A stretch of 64,000 nt of DNA from Calothrix sp. NIES-4101 (GCA_004296455.1 AP018280.1:3286001-3350000), one strand, 5' to 3'. Numbered from the stretch's first letter, positions 8,337-18,624 are shown. Numbers and translations: made by a program. The notes: generated from the sequence alone by a model not told the origin.

Positions 8337-8543
8337 TTAAGTCAAGGTCGTATTTTTATTTACCATTAGATTTTTGATCAATGGCTGATTCCTGATGTCA
8401 TCACTAACACAGGACAAATGGCGGATATTAATTAGTGCATTCACATTGATAGACTCCACAGGAATTGCGGGGCTAGCAACAAAACTCATTCCCAGAGTCA
8501 TACCAATTGTTAAAGCAGCAATTTTGACACAATTGTAATTCAT
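8337..8543 (-). CDS. Small exported peptide (68 aa)
   Basis: The N-terminus is a classic signal peptide: MNYNCVKIAALTIGMTLGMS then FVASPA, with a likely cleavage site after about residue 25. The mature part, of roughly 40 residues, has one cysteine and no known domain. A strong GTGAGG sits just before the ATG (spacing 4-5), which makes translation credible despite the small size. It is in tail-to-tail orientation with the 98-residue protein. I do not recognise the family. It could be a secreted peptide, or the residue of a longer exported protein that lost its 3' end. Confidence 0.5.
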   Translation of the reverse strand: MNYNCVKIAALTIGMTLGMSFVASPAIPVESINVNALINIRHLSCVSDDIRNQPLIKNLMVNKNTTLT

Positions 8544-8788
8544 AAATCCTCACAGAAAAAACATGTAAACATATGTAATATTAGACACCCACCCTGAGTA
8601 GATCATGGAGAAAATACTGGATGGAAAATCAAAATAACTTAATAAATCATGAATGGGGCTGTGGGGTTGCACCCTTTTTACCGCAACATGGGGTAAAGTG
8701 CTTAACTAATACATTCTTTAAACATGCAGTTATTTTGGCGATATTTACGGGAACTCTATAACTAGAGCATCGTTATTCTTAATTGCAT

Positions 8789-9556
8789 ATGAACAAAGCT
8801 GCAACACCTTATGAATTTTCCATTTTGAGTGTTTCCACTCAAGAAAAAATTGCTAGTCGTAGTTTAGCTAACAGTTCCGATACTGATGCAGATACGTTGA
8901 AACAGTTAGCAAATCATGACGACTTTTATGTGCGTCGTGCTGTCGCCACGCATTTTAATACACCAGTGACAGCATTAAAGCAGTTAGGCAATGATGTAGA
9001 AGAACAAATCCGTTTTTATTTAGCAGCAAATCCGCAAACACCAGTAGAAGCACTAGAAACATTAGCATTGGATGAATCTGGTGATGTGCGATCGCAAGTT
9101 GCTGGTAATGTGAGAACACCAATTAAAATTCTGGAACAGCTAGCTAATGACAGTTACACAGAAACCCTGCGTCAATTAGCTGAAAATCGGGCAACTCCTG
9201 CCGAGATTTTACAAAAAATCGGTCATCAAATGCTGGAAACTGCGGCAGATAAAACCCTATCAGGCTTAGAAGCCGCCGTATTGCGGGGAATTTCGGTTAA
9301 TAGTAATACCCCTGTGGCAATTTTAGAACAAATCTGTGCGATCGCAAATCCCAATAATTACAATTGGCTGTTCCCTCTTGGTGTGGCTAAAAATCCCCAA
9401 GCACCAAATTATCTACTAGATAAATTAGCTAGTCATGATGATTATGATGTACGTTTTGCTGTCGCGAATAATCCCAGCACTCCTATTTTCGTTTTAGAAA
9501 AATTAGCTACAGATAAGGAGTATTCAATTCGCCAAACTGTGGCAAATAAAATCTAA
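8789..9556 (+). CDS. LRV/HEAT-like repeat protein
   Basis: The protein consists of about eight imperfect repeats of roughly 24 residues with the pattern NPxTPxxxLxxLAxDxxxxVRxxVAxN. Examples are NPQTPVEALETLALDESGDV and NPSTPIFVLEKLATDKEYSI. This is the leucine-rich repeat variant (LRV, Pfam PF01816) type, a HEAT-like alpha solenoid that usually acts in protein-protein binding. There is no signal peptide. The frame reads back to a TTG at 8783, but the ATG at 8789 is the better start. No clear ribosome binding site is visible. The length (255 residues) is short for a full solenoid, and the last repeat ends the protein abruptly. The binding partner is unknown. Confidence 0.75.
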   Translation: MNKAATPYEFSILSVSTQEKIASRSLANSSDTDADTLKQLANHDDFYVRRAVATHFNTPVTALKQLGNDVEEQIRFYLAANPQTPVEALETLALDESGDVRSQVAGNVRTPIKILEQLANDSYTETLRQLAENRATPAEILQKIGHQMLETAADKTLSGLEAAVLRGISVNSNTPVAILEQICAIANPNNYNWLFPLGVAKNPQAPNYLLDKLASHDDYDVRFAVANNPSTPIFVLEKLATDKEYSIRQTVANKI

Positions 9557-9851
9557 TTTATTATTTAATCTGGATATCGAATCAATTTTTGTAGAGATAC
9601 AATTCTCGGCTGTGAAATCTCACTAGTATCAGCCACTATGTGTCTCTACCTTAGCATCTACAGTTTTTTCCCAACACTATCCACTCCCTAATTACCTCTT
9701 TCCTCGCAAGTTGAATTAATACTTCTTATGATAATTTTTTTTGGGTTGACACTAATGTCTATCCCAAGCTATCAAACAAATATTCAACATAATTAATTAA
9801 TATATCATTCAACACACCAAGCCACTTCAAAGCAAAAATTCCAACCGAAAA

Positions 9852-10808
9852 TTACATTACAGGACGACGCATAAATCTACCAATCGCAGAAGCAACAAGC
9901 AATGCAAGTTTTTGCTGTTTATGTTTGATGGATGAATATAGTTGAATTGGGGTTTGTGAATTTTGCCAATATAATTTATCGGTGATTGTCGGAGCGATAC
10001 CATCTAAAACACTGCGAATAAACTTTTTCCGCCACGGTTTAACATTAGGTGCGATCGCATGGGACATAATTGTACCACCGGGCAGAAAATCCATTCCTTC
10101 AGGCCCAATTGTACTTAACGGTTCTGTACTCAACATCAGCGCCAAATTCATATATGTTTGGTCGCTATACAAATAAGGGTAACTATCTGTATAGTCATCA
10201 TTATCAAAAGTATTTAAATTACTGATTTTTTGCTCACCTCCAGTTTCAATTAATTTTTGCCATAAAGCCAAAAAATGACAATGATTGCGATGAACTCCAA
10301 TAAAACCAGAGTTATAATGATATTCTAAATCTCGCTGGCAAATAAAGCCTTGTGATTCTGCAAAATCTTGCCATGCAAGCCTGCGCGGGTCATTTGCTGC
10401 TACTAAATACCAACAATCTCCACATATGGCAATTCCTCGCTGTACCCAACGTTGGTAAAAATTCCAATGAGCCTTATTGACAATATCCGGATCAAAATAA
10501 AAAACGGCATCAACCTCAGGTGCATATTGTTGTAGGATTTTCCACATGAAGTCTGGCTTATAAAAGGCAAAGTGTTTAGGAGTATCTACTTCGACAAATC
10601 TGATGAAGCAATCTTCACCAATACTTAACTCGCGATAATTTTTAACTGGCTTTCCAGACTCTGCCCAACTAGGTAATTTCCCTCGGTATCCTACCCACAT
10701 CACACCACGGAAACCTCGCTGATAGAGCGAGTTCGTTAAGACTCCAACTCCATAGTGATAGTCGTTTTCACACAAAGTACATACAGTTGCGTTTAACATA
10801 GGTTCCAT
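9852..10808 (-). CDS. GT8-like glycosyltransferase (GT-A fold)
   Basis: The sequence shows the features of nucleotide-sugar transferases of the GT-A fold. After an N-terminal Rossmann-like start (ATVCTLCENDYHYGVGVLTNSL) comes the metal-binding DxD motif in VFYFDPDIV. An acceptor-site segment YNSGFIGVHR and a DQTYMNLAL helix follow, as in family 8-like enzymes. No membrane segment is present. I chose the ATG at 10808. The ATG at 10799 is a close alternative with a weak GGA upstream, and the frame's first codon at 10814 is a TTG. Sugar and acceptor cannot be told from the sequence. No other polysaccharide gene is adjacent. Confidence 0.72.
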   Translation of the reverse strand: MEPMLNATVCTLCENDYHYGVGVLTNSLYQRGFRGVMWVGYRGKLPSWAESGKPVKNYRELSIGEDCFIRFVEVDTPKHFAFYKPDFMWKILQQYAPEVDAVFYFDPDIVNKAHWNFYQRWVQRGIAICGDCWYLVAANDPRRLAWQDFAESQGFICQRDLEYHYNSGFIGVHRNHCHFLALWQKLIETGGEQKISNLNTFDNDDYTDSYPYLYSDQTYMNLALMLSTEPLSTIGPEGMDFLPGGTIMSHAIAPNVKPWRKKFIRSVLDGIAPTITDKLYWQNSQTPIQLYSSIKHKQQKLALLVASAIGRFMRRPVM

Positions 10809-10996
10809 AATCAATTGAATCTATTGTTATTTAGTGATGCTAGCAACTGTAATCTCCGCAGAAACAATAATTTATTAAAGTTTGTATGAAGTTGGAATTT
10901 TCTCCTCATTTGCAACAAAATGTAGACGTATCAGTTATTACGTCTTTATCAACTTGCTCTAGATTTTAGTGGGAAATTCGACACAAGCTGAGAATT

Positions 10997-13900
10997 TTAG
11001 TTGGGAATTTGAATCTCAAACTCAGTACCTTTACCAAGCGTCGAATGAACAGTGATGATACCAGAATGTTTTTCCATAATAATTTGCCGTGCGATCGCCA
11101 ACCCTAACCCTGTCCCTTTACCGACTCCTTTGGTAGTAAATAAATGGTCAAATATTTTCTGTTGAATCTCTTCACTCATACCCTTACCATTATCAGCAAT
11201 AGTAATTTTCACATTGTCATTTTGAACTGAGGTTTTAATGGTGATTTTGTTAGGATTTGCCTTAATTTCCTCAAAACTACGTCCTGTATTTGACTCATCT
11301 AAGGCATCAATAGCATTGGCGACGATGTTCATAAATACCTGATTTAATTGACCAGGAAAACAATTTACTTGCGGTAAATCTCCATATTCTGTAACTACTT
11401 CAATAGCTGGACGTTGCTCGTTAGCTTTGAGGCGATGTTTGAGGATTAAAATTGTGCTATCGATGCCTTCATGGATATTAAATGCGACTTGATAATCTTT
11501 ATCGGCACGGGAAAAAGTTCGTAAACTGGTGCTAATATTTTTTAGCCTGTCACATGCCATTACCATTGCATTTATCATCTTCGGCAAGTCTTCTAAGCTA
11601 TAATTTATGTCAATTTCTTCGGCATGTTCAATAATTTTCTCGTTTGGATTTGGTAGACTTTCTTGATATAACCTTAGGTGTTTAGTGATATCGGCAACAG
11701 TGGGTTTAGCTTGCTGGAGGCTAGCAGAAATAAAACCAAGAGGATTATTCATCTCGTGAGCAACACCTGCCACTAAGTTACCCAGTGCCGACATTTTTTC
11801 ATTTTGTATTAATTGCAGTTGGGTGTCTTGGAGATTTTGCAGAGTTTCCTCCAATCGAGTTGCTTGTTGGCGAGTTTCTAAAAGTAAATCGGTTTGTTGG
11901 AGTGCAACTCCCATTTGTACAGCGATTTGTTTGGCAAATTCAATTTCCGCAGATTCCCAGTTACGTGAGCGATCGCATTGATGAATACAGAGTAAACCCC
12001 AAAGTTCGTCATTTTTCAGAATTGGCACGACTAATGAAGCTCTGACATCAAATTTTTGTAAAATTGCCCGATGACAATCTAAAACTTCGGCATTTTCTAC
12101 ATCTGGCATTGCACAGAAGCGTCCATTTTTATAGAGGGTGGCATAGTTTTCGCCAAAACAGTGGTCTTGAATTTTGTTAGCTAAAGCCGAAGTAAATTGG
12201 GGCAGTACATCTTCAGCGATAAATTCCCCATATTCATAATTTTCTCCCACATGAAACTGATATATACCAACACGGGAGGCATTGAGAATGCGACGAATAT
12301 TTTGGGTGACTGCAATGAAAATCGCTTCTAAATCTAGAGATTCTCGTATCTGACTGACAACATTAAATAAGGTTTGTTGTTGCTGGAGAGATTGTTGAAT
12401 TAATTGTGCTTTTTCTTGCGATTCTTGATAAAGACGGGCATTTTCTAGAGAGATAGCAGCCTGGGCTGATAGCATTTGAATCACTTTAATGCGATCGCTA
12501 GTAAATACTCCTGGTAGTAGTTTATTTTCTAGGTAGAAAATACCAATTAAATGTCCCTGATTAATAATTGGTGTACAAAATACACTCTTGGGTTTAAATT
12601 CGAGTAAATATTCGCCAATTAGCCCAGGAATATCTGGTTTGCAGTTATCTATGACAACTGTTTTTTGAGTATTTTTGACATAATTGATAATTTTCGTGGG
12701 TATATCTTGACAAGTCTCTAGTGACTGTGATTTGAGAATAGTTTGGATGTGAGTTGGGGAATTATCTTGATGATTAATAAAAGTAATTGCCTTAACTTGC
12801 AAATTGCCATTTTCTGACAGAATTAATACTGATTTTTTCGCACCAGAATTTTCAAGAATAATTTGTGTCAGACTCGCAATAACTTCATCTAATTCGATAC
12901 TACCAGAAATAGCTTGAGCAGCTTTGAGGATGGAGAGAAAATCTAGAGCATCAGAAATATTAGTATGACTAGCAGTAGAAGTGTGGTTGGATACAGATGT
13001 CGAAGTGCGGGCAATAGTGGCAATGGTTTCTAGAGGATTAAAGCTAAATTTTTGTTGTTGGAGGATAGGTTGAAGTAACTCCGGATAGTGTTTTTCTAAG
13101 TCATCTGTTTTCGCTTTTGCTCCCCAGCGAGCATAGGAATAATATGCTTCTTGCATATATCCTTGGGCTGCTTTTTCTTTACCCCAGTCGAGGTAAAATT
13201 TAGCGACTAGTTCATTTGCTAAAGCTTTATCTTGAATAAAGCCGTTTTCGTGGGCAAATTTAATTGCGCGATCGTAGTATTCAATTGCCGCACACTTATT
13301 ATCTAAAATATGATATTTGACCGCTTCTACCAAATCATATTTGTGTTGATAATTCATTGGCGCAGCATTAGCATAGATGCTGAGTGCTTTTTGATTTGCG
13401 TCAACTTGTGAGAGCAGTTTCGCTTGTTCCGAAGAATCTACTTGAGGATAAAGAGTCAGACGAATCAATGAATCGTAGTAGTAGTAAATGGGGGCAGAAA
13501 ACATCCCCATACCTGCTTTGAGGTATTTTGCTCCTTGATTTGCATCCTGAATCGCCACAGAAAAATATCCAAATGAATAGCTAAGTATCAACTTACTCAA
13601 GAAAAATAGATGGAGCGCCAATTCGTCATTCTCTTTGAGGAGTATCGATAAGTGCTGTTCTTCGTCATCAACATTACTACCAAGACAACTTAGGTTTTCA
13701 CCGAACACAGTAAAATTTTTAATAGAAGAACGAATAATATGTACCCAAGATAAAAAATGCTGGCTTGTCGAAAATTTGGATTGATAAATTTCTACCTCTT
13801 CTAATAAGTTTGCTAAATCTTCTGTGCCGCTTAAATAGGTGTAGAATAGCCTAAATGAGGTGGAAACAAGAGCATGAACTGAATCTCCTGTTTCCAACCC

Positions 13901-16900
13901 TACTTGATAGGATTTTTTCAATAAATCGATCGCCTGTCGGATATTTTGTCGATTTGATTGATTAAATGCAGCGACTTTAAACTGAACCATGCTCTGGACA
14001 GATTTTTCAGAAAATTTATCCATGATGCAGAGCGCTAACTGCCCAAATTGATACCCCGTTTCCAGTTGATTCAGAACAATGCTGACAACAATGCCAAAAT
14101 CTGCATATCCCGGTGCAGAGAAGGGAGAATTACCATATTTAAGGGACAAATTTACTTGTTCGCAGGCGATGATAGGAAAGAGTTGGGGAGCCGCTTGGTG
14201 GATGGATGGGACAAGTCTAATCATAATCCGCAAAGCCGCTAAAGCATTTGCACTCTCCATCCGTGGCAAATTAACTAACTCTGCGATCGCCCGATCAGAT
14301 AGAGATGCTAATGTGTTTTCTACTTGTTGCTGACTCTCTAAAGGTGTGACGGACTCAGGTATAATTACTCCTAATTTCTCAAGAATCTCGCGTCCAGTTA
14401 TAATTGCCTCGAGTTGTCGATTTTGTACCTTATATGCCTGAAGTTTAATTTCATAAATTTTTACTTGTTTAAGTAAGTTACTGGTTCGCTGCAATACATT
14501 CTGACTCAACAATTCCATCTGTTCAAAATCACAATTGAGTAATGCAACTTCTGCCGCTTCTTCATGTAAGCAGTGCATCAAATCAGCATCAATATCCCAA
14601 CCCCTGGCTGTTAAAAACTCCATCCCATAATTGAGATAATTTAGTGCCGCAATATAGGCAGTTGATTCTTTGGCTTTGCGCGCTGCTTTGAGGTTTAATT
14701 GAGCATATTGCTGACGCTGGGTAAGTAAATCAATCAACGAAATGCCACGATTTAACTGATTGATGATCTCAAAAATTCGCTCATCTTGTCGCGTTACATC
14801 AGCGTTTTGCAACAGCAGTTGTCCAATGTTGAGATGAGTCAGTTGTTTGTGTTCCTCTGGAATCAATGAATAAGCAGCTTGTTGGATGCGATCGTGTAGA
14901 AATTTATAGAGAATAATTTCAGTATTTTCCTGATTAACATCTTGATTTTCCGAACCAACAAAAAACTTATATACTTCAGTCTGGGGTAAAATTAAACCTT
15001 CCTGCAAGGCATTCCATAAACAACCTGCTGTTTCGGCTTGAGATTTCTCGCAAACAATAGCTAACGTTTCTAAATCAAACTTATTTCCCACACAAGCAGC
15101 TAGTTTTAAGATATTTTGAGTGGAGTCTGGCAGTTTTTGTAACTGCATTGCCATAAATTCAACTACATCTGAAGTTAGTGCTTTTTGATTAATTTTTCCG
15201 ATATCACATTGCCAATATCCTTGCTCATAGTTGAAATAAATTAGGTTATCTTGGTGTAATGCTTTGAGGAACTGAGTGGCAAAAAATGGATTACCGTGAG
15301 TTTTTTGATAGATTAGTTGTGAAAGGGGAGATGCTAATTTTTCTGTACAAATTAAAGTATCAGCAACTAAGTGATTTAATTCAAATTCGTTGAGTGCTTT
15401 GAGAGTAATAGTATTAACTACCGCACCTATCTTTGCTATTTCATCCAATACCAGCATTAAAGGATGCACAGGTGATACTTCATTATCTCGATATGCACCT
15501 ATTAATAATAAATAGCCATTGTTTTTTTCACTCATCAACAAATGTATGAGTCTTAATGAGGCAGAATCAGCCCATTGTAAATCATCCAAAAATATCACCA
15601 ATGGATGTTTTGGATGAGTAAATAAATTAATAAATCTCTGGAATAGTAAATTAAATCTATTTTGTGCCGCAGTTCCCGATAGCTCTGGGGCAGGTGGCTG
15701 TTTGCCAATAATTCGCTCTAATTCCGGAATGACTTCAATAATTACCTGGGCACTATCTCCTAATACTTCTATAATTTGATTTTGCCACTTTTGAATTTGT
15801 TGCTCGCTTTCGGTGAGTAATTGCCCCATTAAATCACGGAAAGCTTGTACAAATGCCGAAAAAGGTACATTTCGATTAAATTGGTCGAATTTCCCTTTAA
15901 TAAAATATCCCCGTTGTTTAACAATTGGTTTATGAACTTCTGAGACTACCGCAGTTTTACCAATACCAGAGAAACCCGCGACTAAAATCATTTCGCTGTT
16001 GCCTGTGGATACTCTCTCAAACGCAGCTAGTAGTTCCTCAACCTCCGTTTCCCTTCCATATAATTTTTCAGGAATAATAAATTTGTCACAAATATCTCTC
16101 TTGCCAATTTCAAAAGATGTAATTGTTCCGGTTTCTGTGATTTGCTTTAAACATATTTCTAAATCATGCTTTAATCCCAACGCACTTTGATATCTATCTT
16201 CGGCGTTTTTCGCCATTAATTTCATCACGATATCAGCAAGCATCTGGGGAATATCTTCTTTGTTCTTTAATCCTGTAGGTATTTTAGCTATATGACAATG
16301 CACCAACTCCATCGGATCATCTGATGAAAATGGTAATTCCCCAGTTAGCAATTCATAGAAAGTTACGCCAAGACAATAAAAATCACTGCGATAATCAATA
16401 CCCCGATTCATTCTTCCAGTTTGTTCAGGAGATAAATAAGCGAGAGTTCCTTCTAATAAATTAGGATTGATTATTGTTTGAGTTTCTTTATGAAGAAGAG
16501 AAGAAATACTAAAGTCGATTAATTTTACTTGTTTTGTTTGGGGATGAATCAGAATATTAGCGGGTTTAATATCTTTATGAATAACATGATGACGATAGAG
16601 AAAATCTAAAGTATCACATAAAGATATCGCAATTTGTAAAAACTCTTGTAGAGATTTTAAATGTAAAGTTCCATTGGTGAAATAATCCTTGAGAGAAATT
16701 CCCCCAAAGTCCTCCATCACTAATATATAACCATTTTGAAACGGTTCTAAGCTGTAGGTGTAAATAATTCCCGGAAAATTGAGATTTTTAGCGATCGCAT
16801 ATTGATTACGAAATTGTACAAGTTCGCTAAAGCTGGGATACGGATTTTTCAGTACCTTAATTACTACTGGAAAGTTGTCATTTTCTCGATATCCTCGATA

Positions 16901-16975
16901 AACCTGGGTTCTACAACCATCATAGAGTTGTTCACTAATTCGGTATCCGGGAATACTGGCTTGAGTGCTAATCAT
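10997..16975 (-). CDS. Trifunctional Ser/Thr kinase-AAA ATPase-sensor histidine kinase with putative DXCF-type cyanobacteriochrome GAF
   Basis: This 1992-residue protein has a fixed domain order. First is a Ser/Thr kinase (about 10-280) with lysine K40, HKDIKPAN at 133-140 and DFS in place of DFG at 154-156. Next is an AAA-type ATPase with Walker A GFSGIGKT at 334-341 and Walker B LVIFLDDLQWAD. A long helical TPR-like region (about 720-1330), GAF1 (about 1390-1540) and GAF2 (about 1560-1715) follow. The histidine kinase is at the end, with phospho-accepting H1740 in GVAHEMNNP, an N-box and GKGTGLGLA. GAF2 contains DHCF at 1604-1607 and CH at 1634-1635, the two cysteines of DXCF cyanobacteriochromes. 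The family resembles Anabaena HstK-type kinases. No response regulator is adjacent. It heads a cluster of related minus-strand genes. The kinase identities are firm, and bilin binding is inferred. Confidence 0.93.
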   Translation of the reverse strand: MISTQASIPGYRISEQLYDGCRTQVYRGYRENDNFPVVIKVLKNPYPSFSELVQFRNQYAIAKNLNFPGIIYTYSLEPFQNGYILVMEDFGGISLKDYFTNGTLHLKSLQEFLQIAISLCDTLDFLYRHHVIHKDIKPANILIHPQTKQVKLIDFSISSLLHKETQTIINPNLLEGTLAYLSPEQTGRMNRGIDYRSDFYCLGVTFYELLTGELPFSSDDPMELVHCHIAKIPTGLKNKEDIPQMLADIVMKLMAKNAEDRYQSALGLKHDLEICLKQITETGTITSFEIGKRDICDKFIIPEKLYGRETEVEELLAAFERVSTGNSEMILVAGFSGIGKTAVVSEVHKPIVKQRGYFIKGKFDQFNRNVPFSAFVQAFRDLMGQLLTESEQQIQKWQNQIIEVLGDSAQVIIEVIPELERIIGKQPPAPELSGTAAQNRFNLLFQRFINLFTHPKHPLVIFLDDLQWADSASLRLIHLLMSEKNNGYLLLIGAYRDNEVSPVHPLMLVLDEIAKIGAVVNTITLKALNEFELNHLVADTLICTEKLASPLSQLIYQKTHGNPFFATQFLKALHQDNLIYFNYEQGYWQCDIGKINQKALTSDVVEFMAMQLQKLPDSTQNILKLAACVGNKFDLETLAIVCEKSQAETAGCLWNALQEGLILPQTEVYKFFVGSENQDVNQENTEIILYKFLHDRIQQAAYSLIPEEHKQLTHLNIGQLLLQNADVTRQDERIFEIINQLNRGISLIDLLTQRQQYAQLNLKAARKAKESTAYIAALNYLNYGMEFLTARGWDIDADLMHCLHEEAAEVALLNCDFEQMELLSQNVLQRTSNLLKQVKIYEIKLQAYKVQNRQLEAIITGREILEKLGVIIPESVTPLESQQQVENTLASLSDRAIAELVNLPRMESANALAALRIMIRLVPSIHQAAPQLFPIIACEQVNLSLKYGNSPFSAPGYADFGIVVSIVLNQLETGYQFGQLALCIMDKFSEKSVQSMVQFKVAAFNQSNRQNIRQAIDLLKKSYQVGLETGDSVHALVSTSFRLFYTYLSGTEDLANLLEEVEIYQSKFSTSQHFLSWVHIIRSSIKNFTVFGENLSCLGSNVDDEEQHLSILLKENDELALHLFFLSKLILSYSFGYFSVAIQDANQGAKYLKAGMGMFSAPIYYYYDSLIRLTLYPQVDSSEQAKLLSQVDANQKALSIYANAAPMNYQHKYDLVEAVKYHILDNKCAAIEYYDRAIKFAHENGFIQDKALANELVAKFYLDWGKEKAAQGYMQEAYYSYARWGAKAKTDDLEKHYPELLQPILQQQKFSFNPLETIATIARTSTSVSNHTSTASHTNISDALDFLSILKAAQAISGSIELDEVIASLTQIILENSGAKKSVLILSENGNLQVKAITFINHQDNSPTHIQTILKSQSLETCQDIPTKIINYVKNTQKTVVIDNCKPDIPGLIGEYLLEFKPKSVFCTPIINQGHLIGIFYLENKLLPGVFTSDRIKVIQMLSAQAAISLENARLYQESQEKAQLIQQSLQQQQTLFNVVSQIRESLDLEAIFIAVTQNIRRILNASRVGIYQFHVGENYEYGEFIAEDVLPQFTSALANKIQDHCFGENYATLYKNGRFCAMPDVENAEVLDCHRAILQKFDVRASLVVPILKNDELWGLLCIHQCDRSRNWESAEIEFAKQIAVQMGVALQQTDLLLETRQQATRLEETLQNLQDTQLQLIQNEKMSALGNLVAGVAHEMNNPLGFISASLQQAKPTVADITKHLRLYQESLPNPNEKIIEHAEEIDINYSLEDLPKMINAMVMACDRLKNISTSLRTFSRADKDYQVAFNIHEGIDSTILILKHRLKANEQRPAIEVVTEYGDLPQVNCFPGQLNQVFMNIVANAIDALDESNTGRSFEEIKANPNKITIKTSVQNDNVKITIADNGKGMSEEIQQKIFDHLFTTKGVGKGTGLGLAIARQIIMEKHSGIITVHSTLGKGTEFEIQIPN

Positions 16976-17055
16976 ACTAAGTTAATCTTTAAGACTTTTA
17001 CACTTAGTATTCCCAAATGCGTTAATAAAATTACCTGACAATTACAAATATTGAC

Positions 17056-18624
17056 TTATAGTGGAAGCTCCAGGATAAACTCTGTACCGATACCCAGGTT
17101 AGAATTACAACTAAGTTTTCCTCCATGAGTTTCTTCGACAATTTGCCTTGCGATCGCTTCTACAAATTGAGCGTGGGAGTTTAATGCCTGGATTTTCACT
17201 TGGTAAACTCCCATACAATCCAAGGGCGTTGTTGCATTGGCAATTGTGGCATCAATCCACCGGCTCATTTCTGCAAAATCACCTAGCAAGGAAGCAGTTT
17301 CAGCCACTAATTCATGTAACGTTAAAGTGCTGTGATATTGACGTTCCCAAGCTTCTTCCCCTAATAATTGCAAGCCAATTTTTGCATATTCAGGTCCTGC
17401 TTTATATGCAGTGGCGGCTCTGGCTCTACGACTAGCTATTAGGTTTAGTTGGGCTAATTCATCCCTTTCTACTTGGGCGACAATTAAATTAATCCCGTAA
17501 TTTAATTGATTAACTAATTCAAAAATACGCTCTTCCCTAACCGATGGGGAAACCTTTTGTAGCAACGATTTACCAATTTGATAATGAACATTTTCCTTTT
17601 GTGTTTCTGGAATCAATGCATAAGCTGCTTGTTGGATGCGATCGTGCAAAAATTTATATGTAACAGCCTGGGAATTTTCTTGATTCTCTAATTTATTTGT
17701 TTCGCAAACAAAAAACTTATAAACTTCACTTTGCGGTAGTACAAATCCTTCCTGCAAAGCATTCCACAAACAAGCAGCAGTTTCCACCTGAGATTGTTGG
17801 GAAACAATTGCTAATGTTTCTAAATCAAATTGATTACCAATACAAGCAGCTAATTTCAACACATCTTGGGTTGAGTTTGGTAGTCTTCGTAATTGAAATA
17901 TCATAAATTCAACTACATTATCCGTGAGTGCCTGCTGGTTAATTTGGCTAATATCACACTGCCAACATCCCTCTTCCAAGTTAAACTCTATTAATTTATC
18001 CTGATGTAAGGATTTGAGGAATTGAGTAGCAAAGAAAGGATTACCTTCTGTTTTGCGATGTACCAACTGAGATAGAGGAAATCCTTTATCTTCGGAACAT
18101 TTTAATGTATCAACAACTAATTGATTTAATTTGATTTGGCTGAGGGGTCGCAGGGTAATTGTATTTATCATTGCACCCATATTTTTAATTTTGTCTAACG
18201 TCAAGATTAAGGGATGGGTCGGATATACTTCGTTATCTCGATATGCACCAATTAATAATAAATATTCTTGATTCTTATCACTCATTAATAATTGGATCAA
18301 TCTTAATGATGCAGAATCTGCCCATTGTAAATCATCCAAAAATATGACTAATGGATGTTCTTTTTGAGTAAAAAGGTGAATAAATTTTTTAAATATTAAA
18401 TTAAATCGATTCTCAGCAGCACTACCCGATAATTCTAAGCTAGATTGATTACGAAATTGTAATAGTTCGTTAAAACTAGGATATTCGGAAGCAAGAAATT
18501 TAATGACCACCGGACGACAATCTTTTTCTCGTATAGCTCGATACACTAACGTCTTAGAGCCAAAGTAGATTTGTTCGATTATTTTGTATCCACAGATGAC
18601 AGGAACATCAATACTAGTGGTCAT
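17056..18624 (-). CDS. Internally deleted trifunctional kinase relic
   Basis: This is a 522-residue open frame assembled from three pieces of the neighbouring giant kinases. Residues 1-60 match the first 60 residues of the kinase domain, including VVIKFLASEYPSF. At about 61 the sequence jumps to ELSGSAAENRF, in the middle of the ATPase after Walker A. It then continues through Walker B (LVIFLDDLQWAD) and the start of the TPR region. At about 490 it jumps again to AIARQIVEETHGG, the last strand-helix of the histidine kinase. Lost are the kinase catalytic core, Walker A, most of the TPR region, GAF and the phospho-accepting His. Both joins are in frame and a good AAGGAG precedes the ATG. It may still be made, but cannot have the three activities. 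The diverged TPR part shows it was a third paralogue. Confidence 0.85.
   Translation of the reverse strand: MTTSIDVPVICGYKIIEQIYFGSKTLVYRAIREKDCRPVVIKFLASEYPSFNELLQFRNQSSLELSGSAAENRFNLIFKKFIHLFTQKEHPLVIFLDDLQWADSASLRLIQLLMSDKNQEYLLLIGAYRDNEVYPTHPLILTLDKIKNMGAMINTITLRPLSQIKLNQLVVDTLKCSEDKGFPLSQLVHRKTEGNPFFATQFLKSLHQDKLIEFNLEEGCWQCDISQINQQALTDNVVEFMIFQLRRLPNSTQDVLKLAACIGNQFDLETLAIVSQQSQVETAACLWNALQEGFVLPQSEVYKFFVCETNKLENQENSQAVTYKFLHDRIQQAAYALIPETQKENVHYQIGKSLLQKVSPSVREERIFELVNQLNYGINLIVAQVERDELAQLNLIASRRARAATAYKAGPEYAKIGLQLLGEEAWERQYHSTLTLHELVAETASLLGDFAEMSRWIDATIANATTPLDCMGVYQVKIQALNSHAQFVEAIARQIVEETHGGKLSCNSNLGIGTEFILELPL
17150..17157. repeat. HIP1 octamer at deletion junction
   Basis: GCGATCGC encodes the 'AIA' at which the relic kinase jumps from its TPR region to the end of the histidine kinase. 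The intact paralogue has a HIP1 at the equivalent codons (11091-11098). This suggests that the octamer was the recombination point. Confidence 0.6.
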
